64,000 nucleotides of DNA from Sporosarcina ureilytica (GCF_001753205.1 NZ_CP017560.1:1178001-1242000); one strand, 5' to 3'. Counted from the first letter of the stretch, positions 26,311 through 36,871 are shown. The notes: generated by a model not told the origin, from the letters alone. Made by a program: numbers and translations.

Positions 26311-26364
26311 ATGGTCAGGCATAGAAGTACTTACTTTCATTGAAAGGCTGAGGGGTTGGTAATT

Positions 26365-27207
26365 TTGACAGATAGAAAAATATTAATTATTGAAAAGGCA
26401 GCAGAACTATTTGCGGAAAAAGGATTTGATGCAACGTCCGTACAAGATATAACAGATGCTTGTGGCATTTCTAAAGGTTCATTCTATCTTTCATTCAAAT
26501 CGAAAGATAATTTGTTGTTCTCAATTTTTGAGTATTTTACGAATAAATTAATCCGGAGAATGGCTCAATTAAATGATATAAATGTTGACGCACGTGAACG
26601 CCTTAAGTTGTTTTTTAAGGTTCAGTTTGAAGAAATTGCACGTTATTCGGATTTTATTTTAATGCAAATGAGAGAGCAAACAAATCCAATTAACGAAGAA
26701 ATGCTACAGCTGATGAACAATATGAGAAGAAGAACGTATGAGCTACAAGAGGATGTGCTCATTGATGTTTATGGAGAAAAAGTTGAGCGTCATCTTCCGG
26801 ATCTCCATGTGTTATTACACGGAATACTGACAGGATATATTGAAATTATTATTTTTAATAAAGAAAAATTAAATTATGAGGCATTAGCAAAGTTTTTAGT
26901 GGCGAGAACCGATTCAATCGTAGATGGATTAACTGAACCATTTTTACATCAGAAACAATTAATTGGGTATGAAATTGATATGAATGAGCTACTTTTTTCA
27001 ACTTCGCAAATAATTGAAGATATACGAGCGTTAAAAAGTGAACATATAGAAGAAAATCTACAAATTAGTTTGGATGTAATTGAAGAAGAACTTTTATCGG
27101 AAAGCATCCGGAAACCTGTTATTTTAGGCATGATTTCAAATTTGAAAGATGATATACGAACTGAACAGGTAGTACGGAAACTTCAGTTAAACTTAAAGCA
27201 AAAATAA
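26365..27207 (+). CDS. TetR-family transcriptional regulator of the adjacent RND pump
   Basis: About 280 residues. TTG 26365 is seven bases behind GAGGGG; TTG 26356 is an alternative. The N-terminal helix-turn-helix reads AAELFAEKGFDATSVQDITDACGISKGSFYLSFKSK, the standard TetR domain (residues about 7-50). The C-terminal ligand domain is longer than usual, with an extra ~70 residue tail rich in Glu and Lys. Divergent arrangement and three palindromes between the genes make it the likely repressor of swrC. The inducer is unknown. Confidence 0.88.
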   Translation: MTDRKILIIEKAAELFAEKGFDATSVQDITDACGISKGSFYLSFKSKDNLLFSIFEYFTNKLIRRMAQLNDINVDARERLKLFFKVQFEEIARYSDFILMQMREQTNPINEEMLQLMNNMRRRTYELQEDVLIDVYGEKVERHLPDLHVLLHGILTGYIEIIIFNKEKLNYEALAKFLVARTDSIVDGLTEPFLHQKQLIGYEIDMNELLFSTSQIIEDIRALKSEHIEENLQISLDVIEEELLSESIRKPVILGMISNLKDDIRTEQVVRKLQLNLKQK

Positions 27208-27238
27208 TATTTTATTATAATCTGTATAGGGTGATGAA

Positions 27239-28501
27239 ATGGACGAGCGATTACGGAAAATTGCGGATGAAATCAAGGAAAAGTTCGGATTAGAACAGTA
27301 TCATCTGGAAACATATTCTTTTCATAAAGAAAGAAACAATGTTGGTGATTTTTATTATAAATGTAACTTGGAGTTTTTTCCTGCAACAATAATTGGAGAA
27401 GTAGAAGAAGATTTGTATCCGTCTGGTACGGCGATTGTCGATTATAATTTAACGGAAGAAGCGGTTATCAGTGTTGTATTTGTCGAGGGCCAATCTTTTT
27501 CTACAAAGGTACATTTTAATGAAAGAACAGCTCAAGAAGTAGCGGATTGGATTGAAGAGGAAACAAAACTTATTTATAAGCGTGATTTTAGGCTGGCAGA
27601 TAGGTTAGAAAATGGTTACCAATTTAAAATTGAAATAGACGGCATCGATAGCAGTCCTGGTGGGCTTATTGAAGTTGAATTCAATGATGAAGGTAAGCTT
27701 ACATCCTATTTCACGTATGATACAAATGTAAATGACAAAACGGTTGAACTAGAGAAATTCACTTTAACATTGGAAAAGATTGAACCGGTTGTGAAGGAAC
27801 AAGTGAGATTTATTAATATCCCGGATGAAAATAGTAGAAGATTTGTACCGATTTATACAATCAATGAAGTGTTTATTACGAATGACGGGAAACGAAACAT
27901 TCCTCATTCAGTTCGTGATCGCAACCGAATCGTAGTCAATGAGCAACTTGAATGGGTGACCCCACTTGATGGAGAAATAGAAAGACAGTTTATCCAACCG
28001 TCTTCAACAGTGTCGATAGAAGAGGCTTTTACACATGCACGAATAAATGAGAGACAAATAATTACAGATGACCAAGTTAAGCAAATTATGCCAATCGTAC
28101 GGGATGTGCTCAGAACTGTATTACCGGAGGATTCGGGTAAATGGACATTGGCTACAGTGAAACTGGAAGAACATTTTATTGAAGTGTCTTGTCAATTGAG
28201 TAAAGAAGACGCCACATTTTTTAATCGCAAGTTTATTGTCTTGCTAGACCCAATAACTTTAGAAGTCTTGAATTATATGGACAATGGGGAGTTATTTGAG
28301 GTATTTGATACGTTTACTCATGCGCCTGATGCAGAAATATCACATGAGGAAGCATTTGAAAAGTTATTACCATCGATTACACTAACACCAACTTATGTGT
28401 TTGATTTGGAAACGGAAAAATATATTCTTTGCGGATTGTTGGCTGCGGCGGATGGAATTGATGCCGTTACGGGCGAAATCATTCCGTTGTCAGATTCTTA
28501 A
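27239..28501 (+). CDS. YcdB/YcdC-repeat-like protein of unknown function
   Basis: A 420-residue protein starting at ATG after TAGGGTGATGA. It has no signal peptide or membrane helix. Two similar halves are visible: residues ~1-190 with KVHFNERTAQEVADWIEE, and ~220-420 with VSIEEAFTHARINE, EISHEEAFEKLLPSI and a closing LLAAADGIDAVTGEII. The VDAVTGE-like end and SxEEAxxxA motifs recall YcdB/YcdC (PepSY-related) repeats, normally found on secreted proteins. It follows the TetR gene by 31 bases and could be in its transcript; a terminator follows. Function unknown. Confidence 0.6.
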   Translation: MDERLRKIADEIKEKFGLEQYHLETYSFHKERNNVGDFYYKCNLEFFPATIIGEVEEDLYPSGTAIVDYNLTEEAVISVVFVEGQSFSTKVHFNERTAQEVADWIEEETKLIYKRDFRLADRLENGYQFKIEIDGIDSSPGGLIEVEFNDEGKLTSYFTYDTNVNDKTVELEKFTLTLEKIEPVVKEQVRFINIPDENSRRFVPIYTINEVFITNDGKRNIPHSVRDRNRIVVNEQLEWVTPLDGEIERQFIQPSSTVSIEEAFTHARINERQIITDDQVKQIMPIVRDVLRTVLPEDSGKWTLATVKLEEHFIEVSCQLSKEDATFFNRKFIVLLDPITLEVLNYMDNGELFEVFDTFTHAPDAEISHEEAFEKLLPSITLTPTYVFDLETEKYILCGLLAAADGIDAVTGEIIPLSDS

Positions 28502-28509
28502 CCTTGCCT

Positions 28510-28552
28510 TAAAAGCGTAGCAATGTTGACTTATAACATTTCTGCGCTTTTC
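28510..28552 (+). terminator. Terminator after the YcdB-like gene
   Basis: Long hairpin AAAAGCGTAGcAATGTT / AACATTtCTGCGCTTTT with trailing T and C bases. Confidence 0.8.
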
Positions 28553-28665
28553 CTGTTGATATTTTTAAATATTAATTAGTAGAAAGGAAGCGAGAAGTGC
28601 TTTCTTTTTACTTGTAAAGTGCTGTAAAGTAGGAGTAAGAGTGTATTTAAAAAGGAGAGAGCAAC

Positions 28666-29820
28666 TTGAAATTTTTTCATACAGCAGATTGGCATTTAGG
28701 AAAACTTGTTCAAGGTGTTTATATGACGGAAGAGCAATCGTATATTTTAGAGCAGTTTATCAAGGCGATTGAAAAGGAGCAACCCGATGCAGTTATTATT
28801 GCAGGGGACTTATATGATAGGGCAGTGCCGCCGACAGAAGCGGTATCACTGTTTGATAAAGCGCTCAAAAAAATTGTAGTAGATTTAGGCGTTCCAGTAC
28901 TCGCAATTGCTGGAAACCATGACAGTCCGGGTAGACTTCAGTTCGGAAGTCAATTTATGCGAGAAAATGGCTACTATATTGCTGGTAAAATGACGAAAGA
29001 AATTAAACCGGTGATTTTAAATGATGAATTTGGAGAAGTTCATTTTCATCTTGTGCCTTTTGCAGATCCTTCAGTCGTTCGAAATCTGCATGATGACGAG
29101 ATTACGAATCATCAACGTGCAATGGAAAAGATCACGGAATCGATTACTGCGCAAATGGATCAGAAGGCAAGACATGTATTTGTCGGACATGCTTTTGTGA
29201 CGCCGCATGGTGAAAGTGAAGAGAATACGAGTGATTCAGAAAGACCGATTGCGATTGGCGGGACAGAATATGTATCTGCACATTTATTTAAATCCTTTCA
29301 TTATACTGCACTTGGACATTTACATCAGGCGCATTATGTGTTGAATGAAAACATTCGATATGCAGGTTCACCGCTAAAATATTCAATTTCAGAGGAACAT
29401 CATAATAAAGGCTTTTTCATAGTGACACTTGATGGAGAAGGAAATACGTCAGTTGAAAAAAGAGATTTAATTCCACGTCGGGATATGCGTACAGTAGAAG
29501 GAACAATTGAGGAAATTGAAACTCATCCCGTAAGTGATGATTACGTATTTGTTAAGTTGCTTGATAAAACGCCGGTCTTATATCCGATGGAAAAAGTGCG
29601 TGCGATTTATCCAAATGCGATGCATGTAGAACGGAAAATTTACGCATCTCTATCAAATACGGTAGAAACTAAAAGGAAAGAAAGCGGTCAACAAACTGAT
29701 TTGGAGTTATTCCAATCCTTTTATAAAGAAATGAAAGGTGAGGAATTGGACGAAGAAACGCAAAAACTGTTTGGAGAAGTTCTTCATGAAGTGATGAATG
29801 AGGAGGAATCTGATCAATGA
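28666..29820 (+). CDS. sbcD: Exonuclease SbcCD subunit D
   Basis: The 384-residue Mre11-type nuclease subunit of the SbcCD complex, which cuts hairpins and protein-blocked DNA ends. Metal-binding motifs appear in order: TADWHLGK near the start, IIAGDLYDRA, AGNHDSPGR, VGHAF and LGHLHQAH. TTG start behind AAAGGAGAGAG. The stop overlaps the sbcC start (ATGA), so the two subunits are translationally coupled. Confidence 0.95.
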   Translation: MKFFHTADWHLGKLVQGVYMTEEQSYILEQFIKAIEKEQPDAVIIAGDLYDRAVPPTEAVSLFDKALKKIVVDLGVPVLAIAGNHDSPGRLQFGSQFMRENGYYIAGKMTKEIKPVILNDEFGEVHFHLVPFADPSVVRNLHDDEITNHQRAMEKITESITAQMDQKARHVFVGHAFVTPHGESEENTSDSERPIAIGGTEYVSAHLFKSFHYTALGHLHQAHYVLNENIRYAGSPLKYSISEEHHNKGFFIVTLDGEGNTSVEKRDLIPRRDMRTVEGTIEEIETHPVSDDYVFVKLLDKTPVLYPMEKVRAIYPNAMHVERKIYASLSNTVETKRKESGQQTDLELFQSFYKEMKGEELDEETQKLFGEVLHEVMNEEESDQ

Positions 29821-32800
29821 AACCAGTAACACTTAAAATGACGGCATTTGGTCCATATAAAGAGACAGAAGTTGTTGATTTTCAGGATTTACAAGAGCAT
29901 CTTTTATTTGTAATTTCAGGGGCAACAGGGTCTGGCAAAACAACAATTTTTGATGGTATTTGTTTCGCACTTTACGGGGAAGCGAGCGGCGAAGACAGAA
30001 CTGATATCCGTGCTTTGCGTAGTGATTTTGCGCAAAATGATACACAAACTGCAGTCGAGCTTATATTTGAAATTCATCGTCGTACATACCGAATTATGCG
30101 CCAAGTTCCTTATACGAAGGTTGGAAATAAATCTGAAACGCCTGCGCGTTGTGAACTGTATGAACTGACAGAGGACGGAGAAGTGCCGGTTGTAGATAGA
30201 CAAATGGTGTCAGAGATTAATAGGAAAATAGAGTCATTAATTGGCTTTACACAAGCGCAATTTAGTCAAATAGTGATGTTGCCGCAAGGAGAATTTAGAA
30301 AGTTTTTAACGTCTGACACTGAGAACAAAGAGCTCATCATGAGAAAAATATTTAAGACAGACCAGTATCGTGAAATTGTCAAACGGTTACAAAAACAGAG
30401 GGACGAGGCAAAAGCTAAACTGGATCGAGAAAGGCAACAAGAAAGAGCACTAGTTGAGCAGATTTCTGCTTCATTGCCAAACAGGGAATCCTCAATATTT
30501 CACTTACTAGCTAGTGAGAACTATAATGCGCAACAAATTATTGAAGGTTTGAATGAAGAGAAGTTATTTTATGAGAATAAAATTCATGAGGATAAGGAAG
30601 CGTATGAGAAGGCATATAAAAAGCATGGGGAAATGGTGGACCGTTATCATGCTGCAAAATCTATTAATGAGCGCTTTATTGAGTTAGAGCAAAGGCAAAA
30701 TACGTACCAACAAATGGTAGAACAAATCCCTTTCTTTGAACAGGAAGCCAAACGCCTGGAACAAGCGGAACGTGCGCTCACAATTGAACAAATTGAATAT
30801 CAGTTTGAGGAATTAACAAAAGAACTTGTTGCTAGAGAAGAGGTTGTAGTGAAATCGGTACATGCCGTTCAAGTTGCTAAAGAAAGACTAGCAAAAGTGA
30901 ACGTGCAATTTAAAGTGGAAGAAGAAAAGCAACAACAATTGGAACAAATAAAAGTACAGCTCTTCCGACTTCAAGATGCCTTGCCAAAAGTGAAGGATTT
31001 GGCTTCTAAAAAACAACGCCTTCATAGTTTAGAAAATGAACTAAAGAATCATAACAAAAGTTTTGTAGAATTAACGGAACAAGCCACTCATGAAAGTGAG
31101 AAAGTCACCCATCTTACAGAACAAATTAATCAGCGGGAAGAAGCTGTTATTTCATTAGATGAGAAAGTTGAGCTCTTAACGACAATCAATGAAAAATGTA
31201 AACTTGTGGATGAATACATCGCATTACGAAAGCAAACAGAGGCATATGAACGAACTAAAAATGAGCGTAAGCAATTTTATAATCAAGCTCAATCGGCGTA
31301 TGAACAATTAACAAGTGACTGGTTAATCGGTGAAGCCGCAACACTAGCAGCAAAACTTCATGAAGGAGAAGCTTGTCCAGTATGCGGAAGTGCAGACCAT
31401 CCACAAAAGGCTCACGAAACCAATATAACGGTATCCAAAGAAGAGCTTGAGGAGAAAAAGCAACAACTGACAAATATTGAAAGTGCCTATCGCATAGCGG
31501 ATGCAGATTACCAAAGTTCATTTAAACAGTTACAAAGTAAGGCGCAAAGGTTTGAGGATGGGGACGTAGATGTTCGCCTCGAGCAAATCGATGATGAAAG
31601 TCAAAAGATAAATGAAGAAAAAGCGCAAGTTGAAAAAGAAGTGATGGCACTTCGAGCAATTCGACAAGAATTAGTTCAACTGAAAGAACGGTTAATGAAT
31701 CAAAGGAAAGTGGCTGACGAAGCGCTAAACCTTAAATTGGTCATGGAAAGAAACGTATATGAAAGCAATGCTTTGATTGAGAAAGAGCAAGCGCTTTTTG
31801 AACAAATAATACGTGAAATTCCAGGAGAATTAAGAGAACTCACTGTTTTAGAGCAAAAAATTAATCACCTTACAAAGGAAAGAAACACGATAGAGCAAGC
31901 TTGGCAGGTAATCCAAAAGCAATTAGAGGAAAGTCGGGAACTTGTCGCGTCTTCTAAGTCAGCTAAATTACATGCAATTGAATCGCGCGATGATACAAAG
32001 TTGAAAAGTGAACAAGCGGAGAAAAGATTCCAGGAAGCATTAGAAAAGTCAACATTCCCGACGAAACAAGCTTATCAAGAAGCGAAAATGGATGAAGATT
32101 CACGTCGAGTATTACGAACAAAAATTGATGACTTCAAACAGCAGTTTTATTCTATTCGAAAAGCTGTAAAGGAATTATCAGCTTTCTTGGAAGGCAAACA
32201 AAAACTAGACTTAGAAAAAGTAGAAGTCACACTTGCCGAATTGAAAACAGCATATGAAGTCGCTTTACAGGCGGTTAACCAATCTAGATCTTATTACAAT
32301 TCAATTGAACAATTGAAAGAGCAACTGATACAAGTGACCGAACGTCTATCAGTTTTAGAAAGAAAGTTTGGGCAAGTTGAAGATTTATATGATGTGATTA
32401 GAGGCAATAATCATTTAAAACTATCCTTTGAACGTTATATTCAAATAGAATATCTTGAACAGATGATTCAATCTGCCAATGAACGTCTTCGAGATATCTC
32501 GAATGGCCAGTTTGAATTGATACGAAGCGATCGGCAAGAAGTTCGAGGGCGTCAAAGCGGTTTAGGACTTGATGTATATGATGCTTATACTGGACAAACC
32601 CGAGATGTTAAAACGTTATCGGGTGGAGAGAAATTTAATGCATCGCTTTCATTGGCATTAGGCATGGCGGATATAATTCAAAGTTTCCAAGGGGCTGTTT
32701 CGATAGATACGATGTTTATTGATGAAGGCTTTGGTACATTGGATGAGGAATCATTGACAAAAGCAATTGATACATTAATTGATTTACAAAAAGCTGGGCG

Positions 32801-32912
32801 CATGATAGGTGTTATCTCGCACGTAGAAGAATTAAAAGCAGCCTTTCCAGCGATTTTAGAAGTAAAGAAATCGAAAGAAGGACATAGTCAAACTTCATTC
32901 GTAATTAAATAG
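29817..32912 (+). CDS. sbcC: Exonuclease SbcCD subunit C
   Basis: A 1031-residue Rad50-type ATPase. Walker A GATGSGKTT is at 35-43, followed by long coiled coils with the zinc hook CPVCGSADHP near residue 520. The C-terminal ABC signature LSGGEKFNASLSLALG is near 933 and Walker B TMFIDEGFGTLDEE near 965. It forms the ATP-dependent clamp of SbcCD with the preceding gene and ends at a strong terminator. Confidence 0.95.
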   Translation: MKPVTLKMTAFGPYKETEVVDFQDLQEHLLFVISGATGSGKTTIFDGICFALYGEASGEDRTDIRALRSDFAQNDTQTAVELIFEIHRRTYRIMRQVPYTKVGNKSETPARCELYELTEDGEVPVVDRQMVSEINRKIESLIGFTQAQFSQIVMLPQGEFRKFLTSDTENKELIMRKIFKTDQYREIVKRLQKQRDEAKAKLDRERQQERALVEQISASLPNRESSIFHLLASENYNAQQIIEGLNEEKLFYENKIHEDKEAYEKAYKKHGEMVDRYHAAKSINERFIELEQRQNTYQQMVEQIPFFEQEAKRLEQAERALTIEQIEYQFEELTKELVAREEVVVKSVHAVQVAKERLAKVNVQFKVEEEKQQQLEQIKVQLFRLQDALPKVKDLASKKQRLHSLENELKNHNKSFVELTEQATHESEKVTHLTEQINQREEAVISLDEKVELLTTINEKCKLVDEYIALRKQTEAYERTKNERKQFYNQAQSAYEQLTSDWLIGEAATLAAKLHEGEACPVCGSADHPQKAHETNITVSKEELEEKKQQLTNIESAYRIADADYQSSFKQLQSKAQRFEDGDVDVRLEQIDDESQKINEEKAQVEKEVMALRAIRQELVQLKERLMNQRKVADEALNLKLVMERNVYESNALIEKEQALFEQIIREIPGELRELTVLEQKINHLTKERNTIEQAWQVIQKQLEESRELVASSKSAKLHAIESRDDTKLKSEQAEKRFQEALEKSTFPTKQAYQEAKMDEDSRRVLRTKIDDFKQQFYSIRKAVKELSAFLEGKQKLDLEKVEVTLAELKTAYEVALQAVNQSRSYYNSIEQLKEQLIQVTERLSVLERKFGQVEDLYDVIRGNNHLKLSFERYIQIEYLEQMIQSANERLRDISNGQFELIRSDRQEVRGRQSGLGLDVYDAYTGQTRDVKTLSGGEKFNASLSLALGMADIIQSFQGAVSIDTMFIDEGFGTLDEESLTKAIDTLIDLQKAGRMIGVISHVEELKAAFPAILEVKKSKEGHSQTSFVIK

Positions 32913-32921
32913 ACAACTAGT

Positions 32922-32949
32922 AAAACTCCACTTTAATGTGGAGTTTTTC
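32922..32949 (+). terminator. Terminator after sbcC
   Basis: AAAACTCCAC / GTGGAGTTTT stem with T-run. Confidence 0.9.
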
Positions 32950-33135
32950 ACGCTAAACCGAACAATTAATATCATCGGATAATTCGAGAGATTGGTTGTC
33001 TTCTAAAAAAATGTTTGAAATTGGAAGTTTAATTTTTCTGTAATATATTGCATTATTCGACAAGCCGATGTATGATAGATTTACTTCAGCGATATATCGC
33101 ATATAAGTGATACGCAACTTAGGGGGAACCGGCTT

Positions 33136-34491
33136 ATGGAAAAGAAACTATCATTTTCGTCGTATCTAGTTATTGGTGTCATGTTATTCGCATTATTTTT
33201 CGGCGCAGGAAATTTAATCTTTCCGGCACAGTTAGGACAAAATGCAGGAACAAATTTATGGCCAGCAATTTTGGGTTTTTTAATTACAGGAGTCGGACTA
33301 CCGTTTTTAGGGATACTTGCTATGGGTTATTCAGGAAGTCGGAATTTACAAGACCTTGCTAGCCGTATTCACCCACTTTACGCAGTAGTTTTTACGTCAT
33401 TACTTTATCTAACAATCGGACCATTCTTTGCAGCGCCACGTACAGGAGCCGTTGCATTTGATATAGCGATTATGCCATTTATTGGTGATGGTAATGTACA
33501 GATAGCATTATTGCTATTTACTTTAATCTTTTTCGGAATTACACTGTGGTTATCTTTAAATCCAGCTAAAATCGTTGATCGAGTTGGAAAAGTATTAGCA
33601 CCGGGAATTATTATTTTACTTCTTGCTTTACTTGCAATGGTCGTCATAAAACCGATGGGCGCCATTGAAAATCCACAAGTTTCCTATAGTACTGGGGCAT
33701 TTGTAACAGGGTTTACAGAAGGGTATAACACGATGGATGCACTTGCATCACTTGTTTTTGGGATTATCGTCATTAATGCAATCCGTTCGATGGGCGTGAC
33801 GAGTAAACGAGGGATTTTAGCCGCAACTGCTAAAACAGGTGTTGTTGCAACAGCATTTTTGGCAATTATTTATGTCGGTATTGCTTATTTAGGTGCCACA
33901 AGTACAAGCAGAATTGGATTGTTTGATACAGGTGGTCCGGTACTAAGTGAAGCATCCACGCATTACTTTGGAACACTTGGATTAGTACTGTTAGCTGTAG
34001 TCATTATTCTTGCTTGTTTAACGACAGCAATTGGACTGATGACAGCATGCGGAGAATACTTCCATACATTGATGCCGAAAGTAAGTTACAAAGCATTTGT
34101 TACGATTTTTACAGTATTTTGTTTTATTGTTTCAAACTTTGGATTAGGGAATATTATTACTTATTCAATCCCACTGTTAATGTTCATTTATCCACTTGCG
34201 ATTGTATTGATGTTGTTAACATTTACATCATCGTTATTTAATCATTCGCGAATTGTCTATGTTGCTGCGACAACGATTGCATTTATGATTAGTATTATCG
34301 ATGGGTTTAAAACGTTTTGTGAATTAGTTGAAATAGAATATTTTGAATGGCTATCACCAATTGTTAAGTTTTATGAAAACTCACTCCCACTTTATAGCGA
34401 TGGACTCGGATGGTTACTTCCAGTTGTTACAACGATGCTTGTTACAGGAATCATCGTCCGATTACAGCAAAATGCAACGGTTCGTGCATAA
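33136..34491 (+). CDS. brnQ: Branched-chain amino acid:cation symporter BrnQ
   Basis: A 451-residue 12-helix LIVCS-family transporter that imports Leu, Ile and Val with Na+ or H+. The N-terminal FALFFGAGNLIFPAQLGQNAG, the segment IGPFFAAPRTGAVAFD and NPAKIVDRVGK are diagnostic. ATG follows TTAGGGGGAACCGGCTT. The 186-base upstream gap carries AATTTTTCTGTAAT, a partial match to a CodY box that I do not consider proven. A terminator separates it from cstA. Confidence 0.94.
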   Translation: MEKKLSFSSYLVIGVMLFALFFGAGNLIFPAQLGQNAGTNLWPAILGFLITGVGLPFLGILAMGYSGSRNLQDLASRIHPLYAVVFTSLLYLTIGPFFAAPRTGAVAFDIAIMPFIGDGNVQIALLLFTLIFFGITLWLSLNPAKIVDRVGKVLAPGIIILLLALLAMVVIKPMGAIENPQVSYSTGAFVTGFTEGYNTMDALASLVFGIIVINAIRSMGVTSKRGILAATAKTGVVATAFLAIIYVGIAYLGATSTSRIGLFDTGGPVLSEASTHYFGTLGLVLLAVVIILACLTTAIGLMTACGEYFHTLMPKVSYKAFVTIFTVFCFIVSNFGLGNIITYSIPLLMFIYPLAIVLMLLTFTSSLFNHSRIVYVAATTIAFMISIIDGFKTFCELVEIEYFEWLSPIVKFYENSLPLYSDGLGWLLPVVTTMLVTGIIVRLQQNATVRA

Positions 34492-34493
34492 AA

Positions 34494-34538
34494 TATTCCT
34501 CTCTTTATCATGTAAGAATGATAGAGAGGGGAAGTTTT
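34494..34538 (+). terminator. Terminator after brnQ
   Basis: CCTCTCTTTATCAT / ATGATAGAGAGG stem followed by GGAAGTTTT. Confidence 0.75.
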
Positions 34539-34642
34539 AATATGTATAGATTATTTTTTCACAGAAAATGGAATTTGCTCTTGTTTTTTGTGTGAGAATG
34601 TTTATAATTATCGTTATATTCTTATTTTTAGGAGGGGTGCAA

Positions 34643-36079
34643 ATGGTTACATTTATTGCGTCAATTGTATTACTTATCGCTGGTTATGCGGTTTATTCGA
34701 AAGTAGTGGAAAAGGCATTTAATATAGACGACTCGCGTCAAACACCTGCATATACGGTCAATGACGGAATGGACTATGTGCCGATGAGCTGGTGGAAAGG
34801 TTGGCTCATTCAGTTATTAAACATAGCTGGATTAGGACCTATCTTCGGAGCAGTTGCCGGTGCTTTATATGGGCCGGTTGCATTTATTTGGATCGTTGTT
34901 GGTGCTATTTTTGCAGGCGGAGTTCACGATTATTTTTCTGGGATGCTATCACTGAAACATAGAGGTGCACAATTCCCTGAAATTGTTGGCAAGTATTTAG
35001 GACAATTTGCGAAGAAGTCGATTATCGTTGTTTCGCTTATCTTAATGATTTTGGTTACAGCAGCTTTTACTGCCGGTCCAGCACAGTTACTTGCACAAGT
35101 AACACCACTTTCCTTTATGGGCGCAATTTTCGTTGTTTTTGCGTATTTCTTTATCGCGGCCATCTTACCGATTAATAAAATCATTGGTAGAATTTACCCG
35201 ATATTTGGCGCAGTCATTATTATTATGGCGGTAGCAATCGCTGGAGTTCTCATTTTTGGGAATTACTCAATTCCAAACTTAACGTTGAACAATATGCATC
35301 CGGGGGAATTACCAGTTTGGCCACTTCTAATGGTTACGATTTCTTGCGGAGCGATTTCCGGGTTTCACTCGACGCAAAGTCCTATCGTTTCTAGAACGAT
35401 GAAAAAAGAATCTGAAGGTCGTAAAATCTTTTACGGTGCGATGATTGGAGAAGGTGTTATTGCATTAATTTGGGCAGCTGCGGGGATGACATTTTTCGGT
35501 GGAACGGGCGGATTACAATCTGCACTAGCAGCGGGTGGTCCAGCAGGTGTTATTAATGAAATGTCTACAACAATGTTAGGTACAGTCGGCGGTGTTTTAG
35601 CCATTCTCGCAATTATAATTTTACCAATTACAACTGGAGATACAGCTCTCCGTTCTTCTAGAATGATTGTTATGGACTCTGTTTCAAAATGGATTAACCC
35701 AGACAAGAAGAGTACTGTAATTTTAGCAACAATCGCGTTAGGGACACCGGCATTTTTATTATCGATGATTGATTATACGTTCTTATGGAGATATGTAGGT
35801 GGAACAAATCAGATCACTGCAACAATTATGTTATGGGTTGTTGTTTCGTATTTATTAAAAGAAGGACGTGCTCACGCGCATTATATTGCAAGTATTCCGG
35901 CCTTGTTTATGACTGGCGTTGTTACGACTTATTTCGTTTATGCACCGGAAGGTTTGAATTTAGACTACACGATTTCTTTAATCATAGGTGGGGTCATGAC
36001 GTTTGGTGTATTCCTACTTTACGTTAGACAAATTATCCGTCACAAAGAGATTGCTGCAAAAAGTTTAGCTCTTGAATAA
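34643..36079 (+). CDS. cstA: Carbon starvation protein CstA-family transporter
   Basis: A 478-residue membrane protein starting at ATG 34643 behind TTAGGAGGGGTGCAA; an ATG 75 bases upstream has no site. CstA motifs include AYTVNDGMDYVPMSWWKGW, the GPIFGAVAGALYGPVAFIWI stretch, GGVHDYFSGMLSLKHRGAQF and SGFHSTQSPIVSRTMK. Family members take up peptides or pyruvate when carbon is short. This is the shorter Gram-positive form without the C-terminal extension of enteric CstA. It is a single gene that ends at a terminator shared with the regulator opposite. Confidence 0.9.
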   Translation: MVTFIASIVLLIAGYAVYSKVVEKAFNIDDSRQTPAYTVNDGMDYVPMSWWKGWLIQLLNIAGLGPIFGAVAGALYGPVAFIWIVVGAIFAGGVHDYFSGMLSLKHRGAQFPEIVGKYLGQFAKKSIIVVSLILMILVTAAFTAGPAQLLAQVTPLSFMGAIFVVFAYFFIAAILPINKIIGRIYPIFGAVIIIMAVAIAGVLIFGNYSIPNLTLNNMHPGELPVWPLLMVTISCGAISGFHSTQSPIVSRTMKKESEGRKIFYGAMIGEGVIALIWAAAGMTFFGGTGGLQSALAAGGPAGVINEMSTTMLGTVGGVLAILAIIILPITTGDTALRSSRMIVMDSVSKWINPDKKSTVILATIALGTPAFLLSMIDYTFLWRYVGGTNQITATIMLWVVVSYLLKEGRAHAHYIASIPALFMTGVVTTYFVYAPEGLNLDYTISLIIGGVMTFGVFLLYVRQIIRHKEIAAKSLALE

Positions 36080-36098
36080 GGATATTTAAATTTAAGCT

Positions 36099-36134
36099 AA
36101 AAAACTGATTTCCATTATGGAAATCAGTTTTTTA
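36099..36134. terminator. Bidirectional terminator overlapping the end of the GntR gene
   Basis: AAAAAACTGATTTCC / GGAAATCAGTTTTTT stem; the minus-strand gene's TGA stop (36126-36124) lies inside it. Confidence 0.88.
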
Positions 36135-36783
36135 GTGAACGAAACTCTTCAATTGCGCGTAACCAGTTTCCACGCATAATACTCGATGCGTTTTCGCCTT
36201 CACCGTTTTTCATAAGACGAATGATATCGGCGTGCTCTTGAATGGAACTTTCGGTTAAAACGATAGAGTTATGAAAAAATAGTCTTCTTACATGAGCTTG
36301 CAAGTTGGATACAAGTGAAGTGATATAAGGATTATTCGCTGTATCCCCAATGATTTGGTGAAATGCTTCATCGATTTTTAAAGCGTTAAAAAACTGCTTA
36401 TCATGAATTGCTTCAGCAAATTTTTTATTTGTTTCTTCAAGTAACTGTATCGTTTCATCGGTCAAATTAGGTATTGCTAGTTCCGCTGATAGCGCTTGCA
36501 AAACAGCGAGCGGTGGAAGTAAGTCAGTGATTGTATCTTTTTCAACCTCTGTTACTTGCGTTGCTTTTCCTGGAAACATTTCAACGAATCCTTGAACTTC
36601 TAAAAGTTGAAGAGATTCACGAACTGGTGTCCGGCTTACGCCTAGTGCTTTTGCAAGTTCAACATCATTGAGCTTTTCAGAAGGTTTTAACGTTCCATCT
36701 ATAATCCATTCTTGGATTTGCTGAAATGCATTTTCTTTTGCGGTTAAGCGTCTTGGCCTTTCAAAATTCGTTGGTATAGGCAT
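36124..36783 (-). CDS. GntR-family regulator, FadR/FCD subfamily
   Basis: A 219-residue regulator. The N-terminal winged helix (IIDGTLKPSEKLNDVELAKALGVSRTPVRESLQLLEVQGFV) is standard GntR. The all-helical FCD domain follows with possible metal ligands in IDEAFHQII, AHVRRLFF and EHADIIR; the usual last His is replaced (GNWLRA). FCD regulators respond to organic acids. It is the last gene of a minus-strand run and faces cstA, so it may regulate carbon uptake genes, but no operator was recognised. Confidence 0.85.
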   Translation of the reverse strand: MPIPTNFERPRRLTAKENAFQQIQEWIIDGTLKPSEKLNDVELAKALGVSRTPVRESLQLLEVQGFVEMFPGKATQVTEVEKDTITDLLPPLAVLQALSAELAIPNLTDETIQLLEETNKKFAEAIHDKQFFNALKIDEAFHQIIGDTANNPYITSLVSNLQAHVRRLFFHNSIVLTESSIQEHADIIRLMKNGEGENASSIMRGNWLRAIEEFRSLKN

Positions 36784-36871
36784 CGCTGAACAATCCTCCT
36801 TAAAGAACCATTGTATCTAGTATACATCAAAATAGATTTAAACGATATATAATATATTGCATTTCAATCAA

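Noticed and set aside
33045..33065. CodY box upstream of brnQ
   Set aside because: Only a partial match to AATTTTCWGAAAATT; too many mismatches to claim.
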